Below are positions 52,302-61,721 of a stretch of DNA of 64,000 bases, piece after piece (position 1 is the stretch's first letter; every line of letters starts with the position of its first letter). Position numbers and translations under genes: made by a program. The notes below the pieces were generated by a model, which saw only the letters and a list, made by a program, of their open reading frames with translations, had not been told where the DNA came from and did no database searches. Origin of the DNA: Paenibacillus lacisoli. GTDB lineage: Bacteria > Bacillota > Bacilli > Paenibacillales > Paenibacillaceae. The DNA lies in NCBI RefSeq assembly GCF_030580655.1, contig NZ_JAUQTB010000003.1, positions 186,001-250,000 on the forward strand, written 5' to 3'.

Positions 52302-53540
52302 ATGATTCGATTAGGTAAATGGGGCAAAGCAATCACCATCTGCCTCACAGCAGCACTGCTGCTGAGTGCCTGCGGACGGCAGGACGAGACAGCTGATGGC
52401 AAGGTGAAGATCGAGTTCTTCCAGAACAAACCGGAGGCCAAAGGGTCCTTCGACAAATTGATTGCCAAATTCAATGAACAGCATCCGGATGTTCAGGTGA
52501 CCCAGGTTAATCCGCCGGACGCTGAGACGGTGCTGCTCACCCGGGTCGTCAAGAATGACATTCCCGATGTGATCGGTATGGGTGCAACAGATACATATTC
52601 CATTCTGGCTCAAAGCGGAATTTTTGCTGACTTCGAGGGTACTCCGCTGCTGAGCAACATAGATGATAACTATGTCAAAATGCTGCAGGACGTTGCTGGT
52701 ACCGAGGGAGTCAATGGTGTCCCTTATGCTACCAATGCCAACGGCATTATGTATAACAAAACGCTGTTCAAGCAGATGGGTCTAACGGTACCCAAGACAT
52801 GGGATGAGCTGATTGCCACAGCCCGGAAAATCAAGGAAGCCGGTAAAATTCCATTTTATTTCACGTATAAGGATGACTGGCAGACAAACCTTCCGTTTAA
52901 TGCCCTGGGACCGAATCTGGTCGGTATCGATTTCTTCCTGCAGCGCCGGGAGAATCAGGTGACATTCCAGGAGAAATACCGCGAAGTGGCGGAGAAGCAG
53001 CTGGAACTGATGAAGTATGGCCATAACGACAATTTTGGTAAAGCTTATTCGGATGGCAACCGTGCTTTTGCGAATGGAGACGCCTTTATGTATATCCAGG
53101 GTACCTGGGCCATTCCGGAGATCCGCAAAGCGAACCCGGATGTACAGATCGGCTTCTTCCCGTTCCCGGCCAGCAATGATGCGGCCAATAACAAGCTGAT
53201 TAACGGGGTGGATACCCTCCTGACCATTTCGTCAGAGACACCGCACAAGAAGGAAGCTGAGGAATTTATCGCATTCCTGACGGAACCGGAGAATATCGGG
53301 CAGTACATCAAGGAACAGACCCTGTTCTCCGCCGTTAAGGGTGTGAAGCAGGATGACCCGGCCGTGGCCGAGCTGCAGCCGTATCTGCAGCAGGGTAAAG
53401 TCATTGATTTTGCCGACCACTACATTCCTGCTGCTGTGCAGCTGAACTCGATCGTACAGTCGTTTCTGCAGAACGGGGATATTGACAGCTATCTCAAAAC
53501 GCTTGACCGCGAGTGGGACAAGGTGGCCGACCGCCGTTAA
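52302..53540 (+). CDS. sugar ABC transporter substrate-binding lipoprotein
   Basis: A 412-aa extracellular solute-binding protein (family 1). Lipobox LLSAC gives lipidated C24. Mature motifs PYATNANGIMYNKTLFKQMG, PKTWDELIATARKI, and FMYIQGTWAIPEI are typical of oligosaccharide binders (MsmE/MalE-like). The two permeases follow; no ATPase gene is nearby, so a shared MsmX-type ATPase is likely (family knowledge). Confidence 0.9.
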   Translation: MIRLGKWGKAITICLTAALLLSACGRQDETADGKVKIEFFQNKPEAKGSFDKLIAKFNEQHPDVQVTQVNPPDAETVLLTRVVKNDIPDVIGMGATDTYSILAQSGIFADFEGTPLLSNIDDNYVKMLQDVAGTEGVNGVPYATNANGIMYNKTLFKQMGLTVPKTWDELIATARKIKEAGKIPFYFTYKDDWQTNLPFNALGPNLVGIDFFLQRRENQVTFQEKYREVAEKQLELMKYGHNDNFGKAYSDGNRAFANGDAFMYIQGTWAIPEIRKANPDVQIGFFPFPASNDAANNKLINGVDTLLTISSETPHKKEAEEFIAFLTEPENIGQYIKEQTLFSAVKGVKQDDPAVAELQPYLQQGKVIDFADHYIPAAVQLNSIVQSFLQNGDIDSYLKTLDREWDKVADRR

Positions 53541-53637
53541 CCTGGTGGGGAGACGGGGCTGTTCATAAACTATAATTACTTACAGCGGGGGCCGGCTGCA
53601 GCCGGTATCCCTGATGTTCCAAGAAGGAGGAAGAACC

Positions 53638-54504
53638 ATGAATAAGCGTCTTACGGCCTTCTACTGGATGACCGTACCTGCCGTTATACTGTTCTTTGTG
53701 TTCATGACGCTGCCTGCGCTGCAGGGGATTTACTATTCGTTTACGAACTGGAATGGCTTCGGTAAAAATTATGATTTTGTCGGGATCAAAAACTATATCA
53801 ATCTGTTCAAGGATAACAATGTGGGCAATGCCTACTGGTTTACGTTTAAGCTGGCGATTGTGGTGACTCTTCTGACGAATGTCCTCAGTCTGATCATCGC
53901 GCTTGGTCTGAATGCCAAGATCAAGTTCCGCAACTTTTTTCGCGGTATTTATTTCCTGCCGAATATTCTGAGCGTCCTGATCGTCGGTTACATATTCAAC
54001 TACCTGTTCTCTAACGTGTTTACGATTTGGGGACAAAAGCTGGGGATCGATTCCCTGTCGACGAACATTCTGGGCAGCGAGGGCCTGGCCTGGATCGGGG
54101 TAGCCATCGTCATGATCTGGCAGAGCATTGCGCTCAATACGATTCTGTACCTAGCTGGTCTGCAGACCATTCCTACCAGTCTCTACGAAGCCTCCAATCT
54201 GGACGGTGCCAGCCGCTGGCGGGAGTTCTGGAGCATTACGTTCCCCCTGATCGCGCCGTTCTTTACGATTAACATGGTGCTTGCGATGAAGAACTCCCTG
54301 ATGGTGTTCGACCAGATCGTAGCCTTGACCAACGGAGGTCCGGGGCGTGCGACGCAATCCATTTCTCACCTGATCTATACCGGCGGATTCCAAGGCGGAG
54401 AGTTCGCGTATCAGTCCGCGAACTCGGTCATTTATTTTATCGTGATCGCTGTCATTTCGATCCTGCAGCTTAAATTTTTACAGAAAAGAGAGGTGGACAT
54501 GTGA
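53638..54504 (+). CDS. sugar ABC transporter permease 1 (MalF/UgpA-like)
   Basis: A 288-aa polytopic permease with six membrane segments and the EAA loop SLYEASNLDGASRWREFWSI. The ATG at 53638 follows AAGGAGGAAG; the frame is open to 53614. The stop overlaps the next start by one base. Confidence 0.92.
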   Translation: MNKRLTAFYWMTVPAVILFFVFMTLPALQGIYYSFTNWNGFGKNYDFVGIKNYINLFKDNNVGNAYWFTFKLAIVVTLLTNVLSLIIALGLNAKIKFRNFFRGIYFLPNILSVLIVGYIFNYLFSNVFTIWGQKLGIDSLSTNILGSEGLAWIGVAIVMIWQSIALNTILYLAGLQTIPTSLYEASNLDGASRWREFWSITFPLIAPFFTINMVLAMKNSLMVFDQIVALTNGGPGRATQSISHLIYTGGFQGGEFAYQSANSVIYFIVIAVISILQLKFLQKREVDM

Positions 54505-55328
54505 TGAGAAGCCGCACACGTACCAACTGGCCAGTACTCGTGCTGGTTACGCTCGGCACCCTTTTCATTCTGTTCCCTTTGTATATGACCATTACAATTG
54601 CGCTCAAAAATCCTGAACAGATGCGGCAATCGGTGTTCGCTTTTCCAACCGAATTCCACTGGGAGAATTTCAGTAATGCCATCAAAGTCACGAACTTCTT
54701 CCAGGCGCTGGGTAATAGTGTTCTTGTAACGGTCTGTACCGTAGTCCTGACGCTGTTGACAAACTCCCTTGTCGCTTATGCCATTTCACGTAATATGGAC
54801 CGCAAGTTTTTCAAGGGGCTGTATTTCTATTTTATCAGTGCAATGTTCATCCCGTTTCCGATCATTATGCTGCCGATTGTCAAACTGACTTCTGCACTGC
54901 ATATGACGAATTTGTGGGGGTTAATCCTGCTGCATACGGTGTATGGTCTGGCGTTTAATGTATTCGTGTATGTCGGTTATATCCGCTCTATTCCGGTAGC
55001 GCTCGAGGAAGCCGCGACCGTAGACGGAGCCACGACCTGGGGAACATTCTGGCGGATTATTTTCCCGCTGATGGCACCGATCAGTGCAACGGTCGGAATA
55101 CTGACCTGCCTTGCCGCGTACAATGATTTCCTGCTGCCGCTGATTATTATCAGTGATCCGGAACGGTATACGCTGCCGCTGGTGCAGTATGTATTCCAGG
55201 GACAGTTCAATACCGACTTCAACCTGGCGTTTGCTTCGTATCTAATGGCACTCCTGCCGATGATTATTATTTACCTGTTCGCACAGAAGTGGATTATCAA
55301 CGGTGTGACGCAGGGATCAGTCAAATAA
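54504..55328 (+). CDS. sugar ABC transporter permease 2 (MalG/UgpE-like)
   Basis: A 274-aa permease with six membrane segments and EAA loop ALEEAATVDGATTWGTFWRI; C-terminus INGVTQGSVK is standard. TGATG overlap with permease 1 (a GTG at 54501 is an alternative). Forms the channel with permease 1. Confidence 0.92.
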   Translation: MRSRTRTNWPVLVLVTLGTLFILFPLYMTITIALKNPEQMRQSVFAFPTEFHWENFSNAIKVTNFFQALGNSVLVTVCTVVLTLLTNSLVAYAISRNMDRKFFKGLYFYFISAMFIPFPIIMLPIVKLTSALHMTNLWGLILLHTVYGLAFNVFVYVGYIRSIPVALEEAATVDGATTWGTFWRIIFPLMAPISATVGILTCLAAYNDFLLPLIIISDPERYTLPLVQYVFQGQFNTDFNLAFASYLMALLPMIIIYLFAQKWIINGVTQGSVK

Positions 55329-55337
55329 ATAGTTTGA

Positions 55338-55366
55338 GCGGCCGGGCTTTGACCCGGCCGCTTTTT
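55338..55366 (+). terminator. terminator of the sugar importer operon
   Basis: Perfect 9-bp GC stem GCGGCCGGG / CCCGGCCGC, loop CTTTGA, then TTTTT. Confidence 0.93.
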
Positions 55367-55502
55367 AATATGCTCGGCCGGGGAGGTGGGGGAAGCTGCT
55401 TATTATACTCAGCATAATGTGGTGATTGATTAACACCAGGAACTGTGCTATTTTGTAGTCGTTAGTTTAACCAGTCAACAAAGAGCTGCTGACTCCCATA
55501 AA

Positions 55503-55516
55503 TGTAAACGCTTTAA
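55503..55516 (+). promoter_or_regulatory. cre-like site at the start of the truncated permease
   Basis: TGTAAACGCTTTAA matches the cre consensus at 13 of 14 positions and its last base is the first base of the putative ATG. Confidence 0.5.
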
Positions 55517-56175
55517 TGATTGCTAGTATCAGCGGCTTGGCTCATTCTATCGTCACCTCGCTCCGTAGTCGGGTGGTCGTTTCTGTTGTATTTACTGTCC
55601 TGTTCGCCAGTCTGGTTACCTTTGCGATCACCCGCATGCGCTGGAAAGGGCAATCCCTGGTGCTGGGACTATTCATGGTGGGCCTGATGATTCCCGTGCA
55701 TTCCACCCTGATCCCGCTGTTCAGCCTGTTCCTGAAGCTGCATCTGACAGATCATCCTTTGTCCGTCATCTTATCGTATATTGCCTTCAACATGCCGATT
55801 ACGATTATGATCCTGCTGGGCTTCTATTACGCACTTCCACGGGAGGTTGAGGAAGCGGCTGTCATGGACGGCTGTTCAGTGAACCGGATCTTCTTCCAGA
55901 TCGTTCTGCCGATGACCGCCTCGGTTATTGCTACGACGGCCATCATTAACATGATTTATGACTGGAATGAATTTATCTTCGTGAATACCTTTATCAGTGC
56001 TGACCACTTTAAAACCCTGACCGTAGGGGTTCAGAACTTTATCGGGCAGTATACGACGGACTGGGGAGCCATTGGCGCCACCCTGATGATCAGCATTCTG
56101 CCGATTCTGATTGCCTTTCTGATCCTGAGCAACCGCATCGTGGAAGGAATCGCGGCAGGCTCCGTGAAAGGATAA
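55516..56175 (+). pseudogene. 5'-truncated sugar ABC permease (MalG-type)
   Basis: A 219-aa frame with four to five membrane segments, EAA loop REVEEAAVMDGCSVNRIFFQI and the usual C-terminus EGIAAGSVKG. The first membrane segment and periplasmic loop of about 55-60 residues, present in the complete permease at 54504, are missing. There is no ribosome site before the ATG and no partner permease or binding protein. Most likely a deletion remnant of a second sugar importer whose regulatory site (cre) was joined to the permease body. Confidence 0.65.
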
Positions 56176-56209
56176 GTTAAAGTCAACCCTTCTCAAATCA
56201 GCACAAAAA

Positions 56210-56254
56210 GCCTCGCAGCATCTATCAAGTTGATAGATGCTGCGAGGCCTTTTT
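56210..56254 (+). terminator. terminator after the permease remnant
   Basis: Perfect 19-bp inverted repeat (GCCTCGCAGC..., 56210-56228 and 56230-56248), followed by CTTTTTG. Confidence 0.92.
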
Positions 56255-56461
56255 GTTCATAGACATCAAAAACGTACAGAGCCAAACGCTCCAAACGTTT
56301 GTATACTGGACTTGTAAGCGTATGAAATGAAAAGAAGGATATTTACTAATTTATGGGATTTCAAAAAACTTTCATTTTTTTTCACAGAAACTACTGCATT
56401 TTCAAACTGGCTGTGCTAACATACCCTAAGAATTACAGCCTACACGGAGAAAGGTGAGAGA

Positions 56462-57874
56462 ATGACAGCTATATCCTCAACCAAAGAGTCCCTGCGGTCG
56501 GAAGCGAAGGAACTGAATCTGATTCGGCTGACCTGGCCTATTTTTCTGGAACTCTTCTTGTTTATGTTGATGGGGAGCGTGGATACGTTCATGCTCAGCT
56601 CGGTGTCCGATAATGCGGTATCCGGGGTCGGAGCGGCTAATCAAATTATTTCAATTGCAATCCTCGTACTGGAGGTGATCGGAAATGGCGCCGCTATTGT
56701 GGTTGCACAGTACATTGGTTCGAAGAAACTGAGTGAGGCGGCCCAGGTAACGGGTAACGCGATTACGCTGAACCTGATTGTAGGTCTGATCCTGAGCACA
56801 GGCTTCCTGCTGTTCGGGGGACATCTGCTGGACCTGCTGCATGTGCAGGGCACCATTTACGATTATGCCCAGTCTTATATAAGTATTGTCGGTGGCGGGA
56901 TTTTCCTGCAGGCACTGATTAACGCGCTGGCTGCCACCATCCGGACCCATGGTTTTACGAAAGAAACGATGTATGTCTCTGTTCTGATGAACGTGATTCA
57001 CGTTGTCGGGAACTACGCACTGATTTTTGGCCATTTCGGCCTGCCTAAGCTCGGTGTGGAGGGGGCAGCCATTTCGACGGTCGGAAGCCGCCTGATCTGC
57101 CTGCTTGTCTTCCTCTGGCTGCTGTACCGGGTCATGGAAGTCCGCGTGGAATTCAGCTATTATATCAATCTGTCCCGGAAATTCATCGGCAAAATCCTGC
57201 GTATCGGCATTCCGTCTGCGCTGGAATCGGTCGTCTATCAATCCTGCCAGCTGGTATTTACCCTGTATGTAACGTACCTGGGTGCAGAAGCGATGGCTAC
57301 CCGGCAGTATGCTGGTAATATTTCAAGCTATATCTACCTGTTCAGCATGGCGATCGGGATGGGTACATCCATTATCGTTGGCCGGCTGGTGGGTGCTAGA
57401 CGCAAGGAAGATGCATACAAACGGGTATTCAGCAGCGTGAAGTGGGCATTGGCAGCGACCATTGTTATTGACCTGATTATCATCCTGTTCCGTGTGCCGC
57501 TGATGAGCGTGTTCACGGATAATCCGCTTATCGTACAGATGGGCGCACAGGTCATTCTGCTCAGCATCCTGCTGGAGACCGGACGGACCTGCAATATCGT
57601 GATTATCGGATCCCTGCGAGCGGCAGGCGATGCGAAATTCCCGGTATACATGGGACTGATTTCTATGGTCTGCATGAGCCTGCCGCTGGGCTTCCTGCTG
57701 GTGTTCAAGCTTCATATGGGGCTTGCCGGTGTCTGGCTTGCTATTGCAGCAGACGAATGGACACGGGCAGTGATCATGTACTTCCGCTGGCGCAGCCGGG
57801 CTTGGGAGAAACATGAGCTTATCGAGACCGAAGAGCATCATGAACCTGCAGCTGCACCGGCACCTGCTCTATAA
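56462..57874 (+). CDS. MATE family efflux transporter
   Basis: A 470-aa polytopic transporter with 12 predicted membrane segments in two homologous halves (TWPIFLELFLFMLMGSVDTF in the first, GIPSALESVVYQSCQLVF in the second), the Na+/H+-coupled MATE fold. Substrates may be cationic drugs or metabolites. AAAGGTGAG precedes the ATG. A 10-bp palindrome CAAACGTTTG lies at 56292-56301 upstream. Confidence 0.9.
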   Translation: MTAISSTKESLRSEAKELNLIRLTWPIFLELFLFMLMGSVDTFMLSSVSDNAVSGVGAANQIISIAILVLEVIGNGAAIVVAQYIGSKKLSEAAQVTGNAITLNLIVGLILSTGFLLFGGHLLDLLHVQGTIYDYAQSYISIVGGGIFLQALINALAATIRTHGFTKETMYVSVLMNVIHVVGNYALIFGHFGLPKLGVEGAAISTVGSRLICLLVFLWLLYRVMEVRVEFSYYINLSRKFIGKILRIGIPSALESVVYQSCQLVFTLYVTYLGAEAMATRQYAGNISSYIYLFSMAIGMGTSIIVGRLVGARRKEDAYKRVFSSVKWALAATIVIDLIIILFRVPLMSVFTDNPLIVQMGAQVILLSILLETGRTCNIVIIGSLRAAGDAKFPVYMGLISMVCMSLPLGFLLVFKLHMGLAGVWLAIAADEWTRAVIMYFRWRSRAWEKHELIETEEHHEPAAAPAPAL

Positions 57875-57887
57875 CTATTACACAATG

Positions 57888-57919
57888 AAGCCGCAACTGA
57901 CACAGTTGCGGCTTTTTTT
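57888..57919. terminator. bidirectional terminator
   Basis: Perfect 12-bp stem AAGCCGCAACTG / CAGTTGCGGCTT with loop ACA and seven T, between MATE and fabF. Confidence 0.93.
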
Positions 57920-57928
57920 AATGCCTGC

Positions 57929-59191
57929 TTATTCGGCCCATTTACGTAAAACAATGACAGCATTATGGCCGCCAAAGCCAAAGGAATTAGACATGCCGAT
58001 GGAAAGGGAAGCAGGTCTGGCTATATTCGGCACATAATCCAGATCACAGTCCGGGTCCCGCGTATCCAGGTTAATCGTCGGCGGAATGAGCCCTTCCTGC
58101 ATACTCTTGACGAGTGCAATAGCTTCGGCTCCGCCTGCAGCACCGAACATATGGCCCGTCATTGATTTATTAGCGGTTACCGGGACGCGGTAAGCGTCAT
58201 CTCCAAACAGCTGCTTGATGGCCAAAGTCTCGGAGCGGTCCCCTGCTTCTGTACTGGTTGCATGCGCACTGATGACATCTATATCGCCGGGCTGAATTCC
58301 TGCGTCTGTCACTGCTGCCTTCATAGCGAGATAGGCCCCTCGGCCCTCGGGATGTGTTGCTACCATATGATAAGCATCTGAACTCGCCCCATAGCCAATG
58401 ACTTCAGCGTAGATTTTGGCATCTCTGGCTTGGGCATGGGAGAGGGATTCCAGCACAAGGATTCCCGCGCCCTCGGCCATAACAAATCCGTCGCGGTCTG
58501 CATCAAAAGGGCGGCTGGCCCTGGCTGGCTCCCCATTGCGGGTAGAAAGCGCCGTAGCATTGCCGAAACTTGCAAGCGAAAGCTCTGTAATAGCCGCCTC
58601 AGTGCCACCAGCAAGAATCATATCAGCCGCACCCAGCTTGATAGCCCGATAGGCTTCGCCAATGGCCGTGTTGCCGATTGAGCAGGCGGTGACAGGCGAC
58701 AGTGTGGCGCCCTGAAAGCCAAAGCGGATGCTGATCATGGCGGCTGCCATATTGGAGATCATCATGGGCACCAGAGTTGGACTGATCCTGCCGGGACCAC
58801 GCTCCAGCAGTACCTGCTGCTGGTCCATCAGCGTCCGGATGCCGCCGATGCCTGAACCGACATAGACACCGGCCCGTTCCAGGTCGATGCGGTCCAGCTG
58901 AAGGGCGGCGTCCCCCACAGCCTGTTCAGCTGCTGCCATGGCGAACTGGCTGAACCGGTCCATCCGGCGCGCCTCCTTACGCCCGAAGCGGGCTTCCCCG
59001 TCAAAACCGTACACCCTTCCGGCAATCCGTGTCTGGTAAGCTGACGTTTCTGGTATATGAATAGGGCTATCCCGGGATTCACCAAGACGGGAAATACCGG
59101 ATCGACCGGCAGCCAGCTGGTCCCAGAAGCCGTCAACCTGGTGACCTAACGGCGATATAATCCCCATTCCGGTAATAACTACACGTTCCAT
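57929..59191 (-). CDS. fabF: beta-ketoacyl-ACP synthase II-like protein
   Basis: A 420-aa condensing enzyme. Catalytic triad C170 (VTACSIGNTAIG), H310 (SAHATSTEAGD), H347 (NKSMTGHMFGAAGG) with K342; elongates malonyl-ACP in fatty acid synthesis. The Cys loop reads ACSIGNTA instead of the usual ACATGTHA and the first His loop AHATST instead of AHGTST, so it is probably a second, diverged FabF rather than the housekeeping copy. It is alone, without acpP or fabD. GGAGG precedes the ATG. Confidence 0.88.
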   Translation of the reverse strand: MERVVITGMGIISPLGHQVDGFWDQLAAGRSGISRLGESRDSPIHIPETSAYQTRIAGRVYGFDGEARFGRKEARRMDRFSQFAMAAAEQAVGDAALQLDRIDLERAGVYVGSGIGGIRTLMDQQQVLLERGPGRISPTLVPMMISNMAAAMISIRFGFQGATLSPVTACSIGNTAIGEAYRAIKLGAADMILAGGTEAAITELSLASFGNATALSTRNGEPARASRPFDADRDGFVMAEGAGILVLESLSHAQARDAKIYAEVIGYGASSDAYHMVATHPEGRGAYLAMKAAVTDAGIQPGDIDVISAHATSTEAGDRSETLAIKQLFGDDAYRVPVTANKSMTGHMFGAAGGAEAIALVKSMQEGLIPPTINLDTRDPDCDLDYVPNIARPASLSIGMSNSFGFGGHNAVIVLRKWAE

Positions 59192-59289
59192 ATATAAAGC
59201 CTCCTCATTTCGATATTCCTGAAGATATGTTCAAAGAGCAGGGCATGATCTCACTGCTGCCCTCTCATCTTGTCACGGGCATTATCCTA

Positions 59290-59318
59290 TTACAAGTTGT
59301 AGATTATACTGGTATAAT
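59290..59318 (+). promoter_or_regulatory. promoter with overlapping dyad before the XRE regulator
   Basis: TTACAA, 17-bp spacer, TATAAT (59313-59318). A perfect inverted repeat ATTATAC-TG-GTATAAT (59303-59318) covers the -10, a plausible autoregulatory operator. Confidence 0.55.
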
Positions 59319-59357
59319 GACTACTACGATAAGCTGTGCAGAATGGAGGCAGGCTTC

Positions 59358-60224
59358 ATGAACGAGCAGGAAAGGCGGAAAGTGCTGTCCCAGTTTCTCA
59401 AAAATCAGCGGGCCCGCATTACACCGCAGGAGGCCGGTCTTCCGGCAGGTACTAGAAGGCGGACACCGGGGCTTCGCCGGGAGGAGGTGGCACAGCTGGC
59501 GGGGGTAAGTACGACCTGGTATACCTGGCTGGAACAGGGCCGCGATATTCGGGTGTCCCAGTCCGTATTGGATCAGATCGCCCGTGCCCTGAGGCTGACC
59601 GTTGATGAACATAAATATCTGAATTCTCTCGCTTTCGATGTCAGCACGGTGGTCCGTACCCCTCTGGAAGAACCGCTGCAGATCAGCCCATCGCTGCAAA
59701 AAATACTGCTGGAGCTGAACAATTGTCCCACCATCATATCGGACCGAAGATGCCAAATCGTAGGCTGGAACGAAGCAGCCAGACGGGTGTTTCTGGATTT
59801 CGAAACCATTCCCCAGCAGGAACGGAATATGATATCGCTGTTGTTCATGCGTAAAGAGTTCCGGAGGCTGGCCGTCAATTGGGAGGACTTCGTCGGAGGG
59901 TTTCTGGCGATCTTCCGGGCTTATTACGGGCAGTATGTGGAGGACGAATGGTATAATCTCTTTCTGGAAGAGATGAAGGCAAGAGATAGCGACTTTAACC
60001 GGCTGTGGGAACAGGCCAAGGTAAGCTCCGCCCCGGAAGTGGTCATCGAATTTCGTCATGCGAAGGCCGGCAAAATGCTGTTCGAGCTGACCTCGCTTCA
60101 AGTGCACGGGGGCAGTGATCTGCGCTGCAGTATCTATACACCGGTTCCTGATTCGATGACAGAGCATAAACTGATGCAGCTTATGGCCCGCAACGGAGTT
60201 CCTGCTCCAGACGGATCGTTATAG
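59358..60224 (+). CDS. XRE-family regulator with MmyB-like ligand domain
   Basis: A 288-aa regulator: HTH (about 8-85, RTPGLRREEVAQLAGVSTTW, WLEQGRDIRVS) followed by an MmyB-like PAS-fold domain (about 105-275). MmyB-type proteins bind fatty acids in characterised cases. It is divergent from the fabF-like gene, which makes a lipid-linked signal plausible. GGAGG is 8 nt before the ATG at 59358. Confidence 0.88.
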   Translation: MNEQERRKVLSQFLKNQRARITPQEAGLPAGTRRRTPGLRREEVAQLAGVSTTWYTWLEQGRDIRVSQSVLDQIARALRLTVDEHKYLNSLAFDVSTVVRTPLEEPLQISPSLQKILLELNNCPTIISDRRCQIVGWNEAARRVFLDFETIPQQERNMISLLFMRKEFRRLAVNWEDFVGGFLAIFRAYYGQYVEDEWYNLFLEEMKARDSDFNRLWEQAKVSSAPEVVIEFRHAKAGKMLFELTSLQVHGGSDLRCSIYTPVPDSMTEHKLMQLMARNGVPAPDGSL

Positions 60225-60297
60225 AGGCATGTTTCAGACTTGCTTTGTGAAGGTATATATAATATACTGTTAGTAACTGCATACGCACGGCTAAAGA

Positions 60298-60340
60298 AAC
60301 ATGGAGGAGCTCTGTCACCAAGGGCCCTCCATGTTTTTTT
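60298..60340 (+). terminator. terminator after the XRE regulator
   Basis: AACATGGAGG pairs with CCTCCATGTT, then TTTTTT. Confidence 0.88.
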
Positions 60341-60392
60341 GTGCGTATTTAGGCGTATTAAGGCAGATGATAATTTGAAAAGGGGAGATGGT

Positions 60393-61553
60393 ATGACTTT
60401 TATCTGGACACTGGCCCTCATTCTGTTCTTCACGAAGGTGGCAGGCGACCTGTCCGTACGCCTTGGTCAACCTTCTGTACTGGGGAAGCTGCTAATCGGC
60501 ATTATTCTGGGACCAGCAGTACTGGGATGGGTGCAAAATGATGAATTTGTGCACTATTTATCTGAAATCGGGGTGCTGCTGCTGATGTTCCTGGCAGGTC
60601 TGGAGACAGATCTGGATCAGTTAAAACGGAATTGGAAGTCTGCCTTCGCAGTAGCCATAGGCGGTATTATTCTTCCGTTTATCGGAGGGTATGGCGCGGC
60701 GGCTGCATTCGGGCTGGATACGAGCTTTGCGCTGTTCATGGGCGTCGTCTTCAGTGCGACATCTGTCAGTATTTCAGTACAAGTGCTTAAAGATATGGAT
60801 CGACTGAACTCAAGGGAGGGTACAACGATTCTGGGCGCAGCCGTCGTGGACGACGTGCTGGTCGTCATTCTGCTTGCCGTCATGATGAGTCTGCTCGGTG
60901 GAGATACCGAGACCTCCATAGGGCTGCTGATTGGCAAAAAAGCGATTTTCTTCGTGGCTGTAGCAGCTGCAGGATGGCTGATCGTGCCATGGTTCATGAA
61001 GCTGCTGGGCAAGATGAAGGTGACCGAGCCGGTGGTTACTACTGCGCTGGTCGTCTGCCTGGGCTTCTCCTATTTTGCAGAGATCATGGGTATGGCAGGA
61101 ATTATCGGTGCATTCGCAGCGGGTCTGGCGATTTCACAGACGGATGTACGTGACAAGGTAGAACACAAAATCGAACCGATCGCTTACGCCGTGTTTGTAC
61201 CGGTCTTTTTTGTCAGTATCGGCCTGAATGTCTCTTTCGACGGAGTGCTGTCGCAGATCGGTTTTGTAGTTGTGCTGACACTGGCTGCCGTGGTCACGAA
61301 GCTGCTGGGAGGCGCACTGGGTGCCCGCCTGACCGGATTCAACACCCGTTCATCGTTCGCGATTGGATCAGGCATGATCTCGCGGGGCGAGGTGGCTCTG
61401 ATTATCGCTGCTGCTGGTCTGGAATCCAAGCTGCTGGCACAGGAATATTTCACTTCTGTAGTCATTGCTGTTATTGTCACGACGCTGGTAGCACCGCCGC
61501 TGCTAAAAGCATTCCTGAGCCAAGGGAAGAAAGAGACTACGGATAACAAATGA
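60393..61553 (+). CDS. CPA2-family cation/H+ antiporter
   Basis: A 386-aa membrane antiporter with 12-13 segments: GVLLLMFLAGLETDLDQLKRN, the VFSATSVSISVQVL and ILGAAVVDDVLVVILLA (DD ion site) segments, and GMISRGEVALI near the end. GerN/KefB-like Na+ or K+/H+ exchange. No RCK/TrkA domain is fused. The ATG at 60393 follows AAAAGGGGAG; the open frame to 60240 crosses a terminator. Confidence 0.9.
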   Translation: MTFIWTLALILFFTKVAGDLSVRLGQPSVLGKLLIGIILGPAVLGWVQNDEFVHYLSEIGVLLLMFLAGLETDLDQLKRNWKSAFAVAIGGIILPFIGGYGAAAAFGLDTSFALFMGVVFSATSVSISVQVLKDMDRLNSREGTTILGAAVVDDVLVVILLAVMMSLLGGDTETSIGLLIGKKAIFFVAVAAAGWLIVPWFMKLLGKMKVTEPVVTTALVVCLGFSYFAEIMGMAGIIGAFAAGLAISQTDVRDKVEHKIEPIAYAVFVPVFFVSIGLNVSFDGVLSQIGFVVVLTLAAVVTKLLGGALGARLTGFNTRSSFAIGSGMISRGEVALIIAAAGLESKLLAQEYFTSVVIAVIVTTLVAPPLLKAFLSQGKKETTDNK

Positions 61554-61581
61554 CTGCAGCAAGGAATCATAGATGACCATG

Positions 61582-61605
61582 AACCCCGCTCCTGGAGCGG
61601 GGTTT
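61582..61605 (+). terminator. terminator after the antiporter
   Basis: AACCCCGCTCC pairs with GGAGCGGGGTT, followed by TGG; modest T content. Confidence 0.75.
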
Positions 61606-61721
61606 GGTTCGTAACCGAACTGTAACCCTAAAGTTACTAATAGATGAACATTTCTGCTAAACTAGAATTTATCGTTAAGGAAAAAATATCATCTTAGTGT
61701 GACTATAGAAAGGGCAGCATT

